From the NCBI RefSeq assembly GCF_000737335.2, contig NZ_JMCC02000014.1:62001-126000 (forward strand): 64,000 nt of DNA, in the 5' to 3' direction. This DNA comes from Enhygromyxa salina (GTDB taxonomy: Bacteria > Myxococcota_A > Polyangia > Nannocystales > Nannocystaceae). Shown one piece after another: positions 18,044-25,781 of this stretch. Under the pieces are notes generated by a model. The model was not told the origin of the DNA, did no database searches, and saw only the letters and a program-made list of their open reading frames with translations. Position 1 is the first letter of the stretch; each line of letters opens with the position of its first letter. The position numbers were made by a program, and so were the translations under genes.

Positions 18044-18676
18044 TCAGTCCCCTCCAGCGCTCGCTGGGGCCGCGCTGTCAGCCGGCAGGCCGCCGGATGC
18101 CGCGTCTTCAGCTTGGTTTTGCGGTGACTTGCGCCTGTGGGGCAGCGGCGTCGATGCCTCGCTCATGCCGTCGTCTGCGTCCGATCCCAGCTCGGGAAAC
18201 AAGGTCCGCTGCCCTTCGATGTTGACCCGCTCGGCCTTTTGCATCTCTCGCAGGAGGTGCTCGAACTCGTCGATGGTATCGAAGCTGCGGTACACGGAGA
18301 CGAACCGGACATACGCGACCTGATCGAGCGCGTAGAGATGATGCATGATCCGCTCGCCCAGCGCCTCGGAGCTGAGCTCACGATCGCCTCGCGTCGATGC
18401 CCACGTCTCGATCTGCGTGACGATGCGATCGAGCGCGTCGGATGGGATGCCACGCTTGCGACAGGCGATGTCCAAGCCGCGACGGATCTTGCTGCGATCG
18501 AATGGTTGGCGCTCACCAGTGCGCTTGAGCACGATCGGTAGGGTCTCGTCGATCCGCTCGCGTGTGGTGAAGCGATGCCCACACTCGTTGCACACCCGCC
18601 GCCTGCGGACGCCGTCGCGACTGTCGCGCGAGTCGACCACCTTGGTGTTGCGTCCGCCACAGACCGGGCACTCCAC
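18044..18676 (-). CDS. nrdR: Transcriptional repressor NrdR
   Basis: 210 residues from GTG 18676. The N-terminal zinc ribbon is CPVC at residue 3 and CNEC at ~29, followed by GHRFTTRERID. The ATP-cone domain (LPIVLKRTGERQPFDRSKIRRGLDIA) senses (d)ATP. NrdR represses ribonucleotide reductase genes. The core ends near residue 155 and is followed by ~50 extra Ser/Ala/Pro-rich residues, longer than the usual 150-170. It is adjacent to ribD, a common arrangement. Confidence 0.96.
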   Translation of the reverse strand: MECPVCGGRNTKVVDSRDSRDGVRRRRVCNECGHRFTTRERIDETLPIVLKRTGERQPFDRSKIRRGLDIACRKRGIPSDALDRIVTQIETWASTRGDRELSSEALGERIMHHLYALDQVAYVRFVSVYRSFDTIDEFEHLLREMQKAERVNIEGQRTLFPELGSDADDGMSEASTPLPHRRKSPQNQAEDAASGGLPADSAAPASAGGD

Positions 18677-18682
18677 CGTGGA

Positions 18683-19159
18683 TCAGCTCCCCTCCCCAAC
18701 CGGCCGGGTCAGCGATCCGATCAGCTCCACCCGGTTGAGGTGGCGCCCACCTTCGAACGTTGCGTCGATGAACCCGCGCAGCAGCAGCTTGGCCAGGCCG
18801 ACACCGGTCACCCGTTCGCCAAGACACAACACGTTGGCGTTGTTGTGGGCCCGAACCATCTGGGCGCTGAACACGTCGGCCACCACCCCCGCGCGAATGC
18901 CTGGGATCTTGTTGGCGGTCATCGCCATGCCTTGGCCGGTCCCGCACACCAACAGCCCAAACACGTCCGCGGCTTGGCCCTGTCGGTCCTGCAGCACCCG
19001 CTGGCAGACCTGCACGGCGATGTTGGGATAGTCGACGCGCTCGCTGGCCACGGCGGGACCCGAGCGGCTGAGCACCGGCAGGCCCCACTGGGCGAGCTCT
19101 GCCACCAGGACATCGAGCAGCATGACGCCGCCGTGGTCGCTCCCGACGTGGAACCGCAT
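18683..19159 (-). CDS. rpiB: Ribose-5-phosphate isomerase B (RpiB/LacAB family)
   Basis: 158 residues. It opens HVGSDHGGVML, with the active-site Cys in VCGTGQGMAMTANKIPGIRA and the conserved RAHNNANVLCLGER. It interconverts ribose-5- and ribulose-5-phosphate, the latter being the RibB substrate made four genes downstream. It lies 6 bp before nrdR and 110 bp after fabF. Confidence 0.94.
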   Translation of the reverse strand: MRFHVGSDHGGVMLLDVLVAELAQWGLPVLSRSGPAVASERVDYPNIAVQVCQRVLQDRQGQAADVFGLLVCGTGQGMAMTANKIPGIRAGVVADVFSAQMVRAHNNANVLCLGERVTGVGLAKLLLRGFIDATFEGGRHLNRVELIGSLTRPVGEGS

Positions 19160-19269
19160 GCCTGATTTGTACCCGATCCGGTTGACCGGCGCGGGCCCGA
19201 TTTACAGGCCGTGTTCCAGCCGAGCGCGGGGCAGCCAACGATCGCCCGCCGCGCGCACTGCTGGGAGTC

Positions 19270-20511
19270 TCAGGGGGTGCGCTTGAACAGCAGGCAGGCG
19301 TTCGTGCCACCAAACCCAAAGCTGTTCGACAGCGCGTATTCGACCTCGACCCGCCTGGCTTGATGCGGAATGTAGTCGAGGTCGCAGCTCGGATCGGGGT
19401 CGTCGAGGTTGATCGTGGGCGGCAGCACCCCGCGCGAGAGCGCGAGACAGCACAGCGCGCCCTCCACAGAGCCCGCGGCCCCGAGCAGGTGCGCGTGCAT
19501 GGACTTGGTCGACGAGACCTGCAGCTTGTCGGCGTGGGCCCCAAACACCTGGCGGATCGCCTGGGACTCCACCGTGTCGGCCCCGGTCGAGGTGCCGTGC
19601 GCGTTGACGTAGCCGATCGCGTCGCCGCTGATGCCAGCGTCCTCGAGTGTCAGGCGGATGCACGCCTGCGCGCCCTCGCCGTTGGGGCTTGGCGCGGTCA
19701 CGTGATGCGCGTCGGAGTTGGCCCCGTAGCCCACGATCTCGGCGATGATCTTGGCCCCGCGCGCCTTGGCGCGGTCCATGTCCTCGAGGACCAACAGCCC
19801 GCAGCCCTCGCCCATCACGAAGCCATCGCGGCTCTTTGTGAACGGTCGCGACGCCTTGGTCGGCTCTTCGTTGTTCTTGCTCAACGCCCGGGCGGCCGCG
19901 AAGCCACCCACGCTCAAGGCGGTGATCGTCGACTCGGTGCCGCCGGCGATCATGACGTCGGCGCGGCCGTAGCGGATCGCGAGGTAGGCCTCGCCGATCG
20001 AGTGCGCGGCGGTGGAGCACGCGGACACGTGACTCATGAGCGGGCCCTTGAAGCCCTGGAAGATCGAGATCTGCCCGCCCGCGAGGTTGATGATCAGCGC
20101 CGGGACGAAGTACGGGCTGATGCCGTGACGCCAGCCCTTCTCGCGCATGGCGAGGTGCGTGGCTTCAATCGTCGTGATCCCGCCGAGGCCCGAGCCAACG
20201 TAGACCCCCGTGCGCTCGGCCGGAGGCCGGTCCTCGTGCAGGCCAGCGTCCTCCAGTGCCATGTACGAGGCCGCGACCGCGTACTGGATGAAGGTGTCCA
20301 TCTGCCGGGTGTACTTCTTGGAGAAGTACTTGGTCGGCTCGAAATCACGAACTTCAGCTGCGATCCGCGTGGGCAGATCGCTCGCGTCGAACTTGGTGAT
20401 TGGACCCACGCCGCTGCGGCCGGCGATCACCGCCTCCCAGGTTTGCTCGGTGTCGAGCCCGAGCGGGGTGATCATGGCGGTTCCAGTGACGGCTACTTTG
20501 CGCTCTGCCAC
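19270..20511 (-). CDS. fabF: 3-oxoacyl-ACP synthase II
   Basis: 413 residues from GTG 20511, chosen because ACGAGG lies at Shine-Dalgarno distance and VAERKVAVTGTAMITPLG is the normal opening; the frame is open 17 codons further. The active-site Cys is in HVSACSTAAHSIGEA, the first His in NAHGTSTGADT and the second in STKSMHAHLLGAAG (usually MTGH). It elongates acyl-ACP in fatty acid synthesis. It follows acpP after 133 bp, the usual order. Nothing indicates that it belongs to the polyene-type cassette at 2-4 kb. Confidence 0.95.
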   Translation of the reverse strand: MAERKVAVTGTAMITPLGLDTEQTWEAVIAGRSGVGPITKFDASDLPTRIAAEVRDFEPTKYFSKKYTRQMDTFIQYAVAASYMALEDAGLHEDRPPAERTGVYVGSGLGGITTIEATHLAMREKGWRHGISPYFVPALIINLAGGQISIFQGFKGPLMSHVSACSTAAHSIGEAYLAIRYGRADVMIAGGTESTITALSVGGFAAARALSKNNEEPTKASRPFTKSRDGFVMGEGCGLLVLEDMDRAKARGAKIIAEIVGYGANSDAHHVTAPSPNGEGAQACIRLTLEDAGISGDAIGYVNAHGTSTGADTVESQAIRQVFGAHADKLQVSSTKSMHAHLLGAAGSVEGALCCLALSRGVLPPTINLDDPDPSCDLDYIPHQARRVEVEYALSNSFGFGGTNACLLFKRTP

Positions 20512-20644
20512 GTGTGCCTCGTTGTCTTGGCTATCCCTGACTAATTTGGCAGGCACCCGCAAGAGCTGGGTGCGCCATGACTAACTGACTGACGATCGCA
20601 GCGCCGTCGCTACGGGAGATCGGTAGCGACGCGCGATCGGTCGT

Positions 20645-20899
20645 TCAGCCGTCGTTGTTCCGCTTGATGTACTGAACGGCGTCGCCGACGGTCTTGATGC
20701 TGTCGACCTTGTCGTCCGGGATCTTGATGCCGAACTCTTCCTCCAGGGCGAGGACCAGCTCGACGATCGCGAGCGAGTCGGCCTGGAGATCGTCGGTGAA
20801 GCTCTTCTCGGGGGAGACGTCGGTTTCGGGGACGTCGAGCTGCTCGGCGATGATCCCTTTGATCTTGTCGAGGATGGGGTCGGGGCTTGCGTCGGACAT
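20645..20899 (-). CDS. acpP: Acyl carrier protein
   Basis: 84 residues from ATG 20899. The phosphopantetheine Ser is in DDLQADSLAIVELVLALEEE (DSL motif; the following Met/Asp is Ala/Ile here). The net charge is acidic, as in all ACPs. It carries the growing acyl chain for FabD, FabG and FabF, whose genes flank it. The C-terminal VGDAVQYIKRNNDG is typical. Confidence 0.96.
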   Translation of the reverse strand: MSDASPDPILDKIKGIIAEQLDVPETDVSPEKSFTDDLQADSLAIVELVLALEEEFGIKIPDDKVDSIKTVGDAVQYIKRNNDG

Positions 20900-20949
20900 G
20901 TCTGGATTCGCTCGTTGTTGTCGAAGGTGGTTGCTTCGGGGTTTGGGAT

Positions 20950-21741
20950 TCACATTGCGAGTCCGCCGTTGACACGCAGCACGTGGCCGGTGACGTAGGC
21001 GGCGGCCGGCGAGGCCAGCCACGCGACGGCCTCGGCGACCTCGGTCGCCGCGCCAATTCGGCGCAGGGGGATCTTGGCCAGCAGCTGCTCGCGGGCGTCG
21101 CCCTGCAGCGCGGCGTCGGTCATGTCGGTCTCGATGAAGCCTGGGCTGACGGCGTTGACGGTGACGCGACGACCGGCGAGCTCTTGGGCCAGCGACTTGG
21201 TCAGCCCCAGCAGCCCAGCTTTGGACGCCGCGTACATCGACTGCCCGCCGTTGCCGGTCTCGCCGACGACGCTCGAGACGTTGATGATGCGCCCAGCGTC
21301 CTTGGCCTTGAGCAGGTACCGGGCGGCGGCCTTGCAGCAGTACACGGCGCCCTCGAGGTTGACCGCGAGGGTGCGCCGCAGATCTTCTTGCTTGGCTCGC
21401 ATCAGCAGCCCGTCGATCGAGATGCCGGCGTTGTTGACGAGGATGTGCAGCCCACCGAGCTCGTCGGTGACGCGCTTGACCCCCGCTGCGACGGCGTCCT
21501 CGTCGGCGACGTCGAAGCCGACCGCGATCGCCTTGCCGCCGGCCGCGATGATCTCGTCACACAGGGCGACCGCCGCGGCCTCGTTGCTCGCGTAGTTGAC
21601 ACCCACGGTCGCTCCGCGAGCGGCGAGGGTTGCAGCGATCGCACGGCCAATACCACGCGAGGCCCCCGTCACTAGCGCGACGCGGTCAGTCAGGGATAGC
21701 GATGGCGGTAGGGCCGTCACGGCGCCAGACGTGTATCGCAT
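20950..21741 (-). CDS. fabG: 3-oxoacyl-ACP reductase
   Basis: 263 residues from ATG 21741; the frame continues 25 codons upstream without family features. NADP site VTGASRGIGRAIA, then NNAGISIDGLLMR, catalytic Ser in INVSSVVGETGNGGQ and Tyr/Lys in MYAASKAGL. It reduces the beta-keto group in each elongation round. A 272-bp gap separates it from fabD; I see no gene in the gap, so a separate promoter is possible. Confidence 0.95.
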   Translation of the reverse strand: MRYTSGAVTALPPSLSLTDRVALVTGASRGIGRAIAATLAARGATVGVNYASNEAAAVALCDEIIAAGGKAIAVGFDVADEDAVAAGVKRVTDELGGLHILVNNAGISIDGLLMRAKQEDLRRTLAVNLEGAVYCCKAAARYLLKAKDAGRIINVSSVVGETGNGGQSMYAASKAGLLGLTKSLAQELAGRRVTVNAVSPGFIETDMTDAALQGDAREQLLAKIPLRRIGAATEVAEAVAWLASPAAAYVTGHVLRVNGGLAM

Positions 21742-22013
21742 CGATGCATCACTGCCCAGGCCCTCGATCGCTTCGAAGCTCACGAACCGCGACGAAGCGC
21801 AACGCCTCCAACGCACCGCGCACGCACTGTCACAGCCCGACCCGCTCCGGCAGAGCGGCTCGCTCGCCTAACGCGAACGCCTGCTGGAGCCGGCCACACC
21901 CTCGCGCATGACTCGGGCAGCCCGTCGAGCACACACGACCGCTGCGAGCAGGCACGGGGTCCTGCGCAACACAGCGCGACCGGGGGCTCCAACACCTGGC
22001 CCAACCAGCGGGC

Positions 22014-22958
22014 TCAAGACTTCGGGAGCTTGTCGACGTCGGCCGGCTCGCCGAGGCTGTAGACTTTGAAGCCACGATCGATCCGCCGCAGCAGACCCCG
22101 AAGCACGTTGCCGTTGCCCAGTTCGACCGCGCGTTCGCAGCCCATGTGCAGTGCCTTTCGCACGGATTCCTCCCAGCGAACCCGATGCGTGACTTGAGCC
22201 ACGAGCAACCCACGGACCCGATCCGTGTCGTTGATCGGCTCGGCGTCGACGCAGCTGATCACCGGCGCCCGCATCGGCGCAATGTCGACCTTCTCGAGCC
22301 ACTCGGTCAGCCGCTCGGCCGCGGGCTGCATCAGCGCGCAGTGGAACGGGGCGCTGACCTTGAGCGAGATGGCGCGACCTTCGGCGTCGTGGGCGAGATC
22401 CGAGATCCGCTCGACCGCGTCGTGGTGACCGGCAACCACGATCTGGTTGGCGCCGTTCAAGTTCGCCGGGCTGACGATCTCGCCGTTGATGCTGGCCTCC
22501 TGGCACATGGCCTCGACCTGCTCGATCGGCAGGCCGATGATCGCCGCCATCGACCCGCCGGTGGGCACCGCCTCCTGCATCGCTTGGCCGCGCAGGCGAG
22601 CGAGACGAACGGCCGTCCAAAACCGAATGCTACCGACGGCGACCAGCGCCGAGATCTCGCCCAGGCTGTGGCCAAGCGCGAGCTTGGGCCGGATGTCCGT
22701 GCGGGCCTCGAGCACCCGCAAGGCGGCGATCGAGGTGGTGAGGATCGCCGGCTGGGTGTGTTCGGTCTGCTGGAGATCAGCTTCGGGGCCCTCGAAGCAC
22801 AGCTTTGACAGCGACTCGCCCAGCGCCTCGTCGGCCTCTTCGAACACGAGCCGCGCTTCGGGGTACTCGCGTGCGAGCGCGCGGCCCATGCCGAGCGTCT
22901 GGGTGCCCTGTCCGGGGAACATGAAGGCAGTGGTGCTCACGACTTGCTCGGTGTTCAT
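22014..22958 (-). CDS. fabD: Malonyl-CoA:ACP transacylase
   Basis: 314 residues. It has FMFPGQGTQTLGMG at the N terminus, the nucleophile Ser in LALGHSLGEISAL, the paired His in SAPFHCALMQPAA, and VELGNGNVLRGLLRRI at the C terminus. It loads malonyl groups onto ACP. It starts 4 bp after the plsX stop; in most related clusters fabH sits between plsX and fabD, and here it is absent. Confidence 0.96.
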   Translation of the reverse strand: MNTEQVVSTTAFMFPGQGTQTLGMGRALAREYPEARLVFEEADEALGESLSKLCFEGPEADLQQTEHTQPAILTTSIAALRVLEARTDIRPKLALGHSLGEISALVAVGSIRFWTAVRLARLRGQAMQEAVPTGGSMAAIIGLPIEQVEAMCQEASINGEIVSPANLNGANQIVVAGHHDAVERISDLAHDAEGRAISLKVSAPFHCALMQPAAERLTEWLEKVDIAPMRAPVISCVDAEPINDTDRVRGLLVAQVTHRVRWEESVRKALHMGCERAVELGNGNVLRGLLRRIDRGFKVYSLGEPADVDKLPKS

Positions 22959-22962
22959 GGGT

Positions 22963-24045
22963 CTAGTGGAGGTTGCGGGCCAGTTCGAACAGCTCGGCGT
23001 GGCCTTGGATCGCGCTGGCCACGGCCTGGGTCAGGCCGCCTGTGGCGAAGCGCTGGGCCGCGAGCAGTGCGTTGAGAAGCGCCCGCGACGTCGCAGCACC
23101 GTGGCAAATCATCACGGCGCCGTCGACCCCAAGCAGCGGCGCGCCGCCGTGAGCCTCCGGGTCGAGACGCCGCGCAACACCCTGCAGCGCGGGCTCGATC
23201 GCATCCGCGATCCGGCGTTCACCCTGGACCGCGTCCACCGACGCCGAGCCCGCCAGCTCGGCGCGCAACATCGTCGGCCACGCGAGCATCGCCGCCTCGG
23301 CCAGCTTGAGCACGACGTTCCCCGTCCACCCGTCGGTGACCGCGACATCGCAGCTGTCCGCGAACAGCTGGCCAGGTTCGACATAGCCGATGAACTCGAA
23401 CGCCTCGGACCGCGAGGCCAGATCGTGCGAGAGGATCTCGTGAACCCCACGGGTGAGCGCCGTGCCCTTGGCGACCTCGGTGCCGTTTGCGAGCACACCC
23501 ACCCGGGGCCGATCGATCCCACTTTGCACCCGTGAAAACGCGGCGCCGATCACCGCGAACTGGACCAAGTTGATCACCTTGCACTGGACGTTGGCGCCCG
23601 CGTCGAGCAGGACCGTATGCCCCGCGTGAGCCGGCACGCGGGGAAAGCTGGTGGCGATCGCCGGACGATCCACCCCCGCGACGCGACCGAGCCGCATCAG
23701 CGCAGCCGCGAGCAGCGCCCCCGAGTTGCCAGCCGAGACCACCGCGTCGACGTGGCCCGCGGCGAGCCGATCGATCGCTACACACAGCGAGGCGTCGGGC
23801 TTGGCGCGAACCGCCCGAGCCGGACTCTCGTCCATTTCGATCTGCGTCGACGCGTGCGCGAGGTGGATCCCCGCGGCGCGCGTCGACAGCTCGGACAACT
23901 TCGCCGCGAGGACGGCTCGATCACCGACGAGCTCGACCTCGATCCCAGCCTCGGCGGCTCGGACCGCCGCCTCGATCTCGGGATCGGGCCGACGGTCCGA
24001 TCCGAACCCGTCAAGCCCAACGCGAAGCTGTCGACCCTGCCCCAT
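22963..24045 (-). CDS. plsX: Phosphate acyltransferase
   Basis: 360 residues. The opening VGLDGFGSDRRPDPEI is a variant of the family's DxxGGDxxP. DAVVSAGNSGALLAAALMRLG, VLLDAGANVQCK, VTDGWTGNVVLKLAE and the late LLGVDGAVMICHG are conserved PlsX blocks. It converts acyl-ACP to acyl-phosphate for phospholipid synthesis. It normally follows rpmF directly, but here ~500 bp of tandem repeats separate them. Confidence 0.94.
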   Translation of the reverse strand: MGQGRQLRVGLDGFGSDRRPDPEIEAAVRAAEAGIEVELVGDRAVLAAKLSELSTRAAGIHLAHASTQIEMDESPARAVRAKPDASLCVAIDRLAAGHVDAVVSAGNSGALLAAALMRLGRVAGVDRPAIATSFPRVPAHAGHTVLLDAGANVQCKVINLVQFAVIGAAFSRVQSGIDRPRVGVLANGTEVAKGTALTRGVHEILSHDLASRSEAFEFIGYVEPGQLFADSCDVAVTDGWTGNVVLKLAEAAMLAWPTMLRAELAGSASVDAVQGERRIADAIEPALQGVARRLDPEAHGGAPLLGVDGAVMICHGAATSRALLNALLAAQRFATGGLTQAVASAIQGHAELFELARNLH

Positions 24046-24091
24046 GACGCCCGCCCGCGGTCACCCAATCGAGATGCCTGCAAACAAATGC

Positions 24092-24543
24092 CCCCCCGCA
24101 AGCAAACGCCCCTTGGGCGCGAGCGCAGCGAGTGACCGCGTAGTGCGAAGCCGCCTGTGGGGGGTAACAACCAGCGGCCAGCACACGATCCAAGCCCCCT
24201 TCTAGGGGGCCAATCATGCCCCCTTCTAGGGGGCCAATCATGCCCCCGCAAACAAACGCCCCCTTGGGAGCGAGCGCAGCGAGTGACCGCGTAGTGCGAA
24301 GCCGCCTGTGGGGGTAAAAACCAGCCAAGCCCCCTTCTAGGGGGCCAATCATACCCCCGCATACAAACGCCCCTTGGGAGCGAGCGCAGCGAGTGACCGC
24401 GTAGTGCGAAGCCGCCTGTGGGGGTAAAAACCAGCCAAGCCCCCTTCTAAGGGGCCAATCATACCCACGCAAACACTGCCCCCTTGGGAGCGAGCGCAGC
24501 GAGTGACCGCGTAGTGCGAAGCCGCCCCGGGGGGGTAAAAACT
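24092..24543. repeat. Four-copy ~110-bp tandem repeat between rpmF and plsX
   Basis: Four units share GAGCGCAGCGAGTGACCGCG, TAGTGCGAAGCCGCC and a trailing GGGGGTAA(A/C)AA. Core starts are near 24120, 24271, 24381 and 24491, so the last three are exactly 110 bp apart; the first spacing is longer because a CCCCCTTCTAGGGGG hairpin block is doubled. The central units are bounded by near-inverted ends TACCCCCGCA and TGTGGGGGTA. No protein is supported: reading frames through it only translate the repeat. A diverged relative lies at 48825-48950. Confidence 0.9.
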
Positions 24544-24727
24544 AATCCCGCTCGACAGCGATGACTTCGCGGCCCTTGTAGAACCCGCAGGCCGGGCAGA
24601 CCCGATGGCTCAGCATCAGCTCTCCACAGTTGGAACAGGGCGAGAGCACCGGTGCAGTCCGGCGATCGTGATTGGCCCGACGCATGTCGCGACGAGATTT
24701 GGACTTGCGTTTCTTCGGTACAGCCAT
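24542..24727 (-). CDS. rpmF: 50S ribosomal protein L32
   Basis: 61 residues. MAVPKKRKSKSRRDMRR is the standard L32 N terminus, and two CxxC pairs (CSNC, CPAC) make the zinc-binding form. It is a small large-subunit protein. It is preceded by yceD, its usual partner, 73 bp upstream. Its stop abuts the repeat array. Confidence 0.97.
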   Translation of the reverse strand: MAVPKKRKSKSRRDMRRANHDRRTAPVLSPCSNCGELMLSHRVCPACGFYKGREVIAVERD

Positions 24728-24800
24728 GACGTGGAGTCCAGGTGGAGGCGGAGTGTGGATGGTTTGGAGGAGAGATGAAAGCCCGTGCGCCGGAGTTGGC

Positions 24801-25538
24801 TCACAGGTCTTCTTCGGACTTGACCTTGGCTAACGCCCGCTTCCATGGCGAATCCGGGGTCTCGTCGTCGGCCGCGCTGCCGTCTGGCAGCAGGCGCAGG
24901 CCACATTTTGGACAGCTGGCCGCGGCCTCGCTGTCGGACACAGTGGAATTGAGTTCGGTGCCACAGCGCATGCACAGGCCCCGACAGGCCTCGCCGCGAC
25001 TACACAGCGCGCGCATTGGATAGGCCAGCAAGAGCTGCTCTGACACGAGCGCGCACAGGTCGACCGTGGTGCCCTGGTAGCCGATCTCGTCGAGTTCGGA
25101 GGTCTCGAGCGGCTCGATCTCGTCTTCTTGGCCGGGCTCGCCGGAGAACTCTGCCCAGCTGCGCACGCGGTCCGCGGGGACGAAAGTCACGCACAGATCC
25201 CCGAGCTCGCCGCCAACATCGACGGGCGCGGGCTCGAGGCAGCGCGCGCACGGGACCAGGTAGCGAAGCTCGAGCTGACCGCGGACGAGCAAGGTGCGAT
25301 CGGTCTGCAACATCAGCTCGAGCCGGGCGATCCCGCCGCCGTCGGTCTCTGAGACGATCGCGTCTGTCTCGGCGAGCACCGAGGCGATCCATGCTGCGGG
25401 GATCTGGGCCTCGAGCGGCTGCGGCCCGAGCTCGAGTTGCTCGAGGTCGATCCGCAGGGCCGCGACGCCGGCTGCCGGCTGCCCGTCCTGGGGATCACCG
25501 GACGCTCGTCCGGTTCGCTGGTGTTTTCGGGGGGCCAT
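24801..25538 (-). CDS. yceD: YceD/DUF177 family protein
   Basis: 245 residues. It has the DUF177 core: VRGQLELRYLVPCARCLEPAPVDVGGE, an acidic stretch, VDLCALVSEQLLLAYPM, and a Cys-rich site with CRGLCMRCGTEL. A further CPKCG near the end suggests a zinc ribbon. YceD is tied to 23S rRNA accumulation and nearly always precedes rpmF, as here. The C terminus adds ~30 acidic residues. Confidence 0.92.
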   Translation of the reverse strand: MAPRKHQRTGRASGDPQDGQPAAGVAALRIDLEQLELGPQPLEAQIPAAWIASVLAETDAIVSETDGGGIARLELMLQTDRTLLVRGQLELRYLVPCARCLEPAPVDVGGELGDLCVTFVPADRVRSWAEFSGEPGQEDEIEPLETSELDEIGYQGTTVDLCALVSEQLLLAYPMRALCSRGEACRGLCMRCGTELNSTVSDSEAAASCPKCGLRLLPDGSAADDETPDSPWKRALAKVKSEEDL

Positions 25539-25781
25539 TTCGAACGGGCGTGTCTAGTACACGGGTCCGCGCCCGACAAGGGGTGCGCGATGGTTGCTGA
25601 CGCAGCGGTTTCCGCGCCCAGTCTCGCCCGTCTGGCCCTGGCCCGAGGCTTCGCATACCCTCGCGCGACTTCAGCCGGACATCGCAGCGCACGCTGGCCC
25701 CGCCAGTCGTGCAAGTCGTCACCATCGCCGCCGTTGGTGCGCCCTGCCCGTCCAACGCTGTCCAGAGCGGCCCGCATCTCG

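Noticed and set aside
19270..20899. fabF/acpP as part of the aryl-polyene cassette
   Set aside because: They sit in the conserved primary fatty-acid run 15 kb away with normal FabF and ACP features.
24011..24472. Minus-strand open frame of 153 codons over the repeat array
   Set aside because: It is only the repeat translated in one frame, and its start and end fall inside repeat units.
24092..24543. CRISPR array
   Set aside because: Units are ~110 bp, lack unique spacers of even length, and no cas gene is present.
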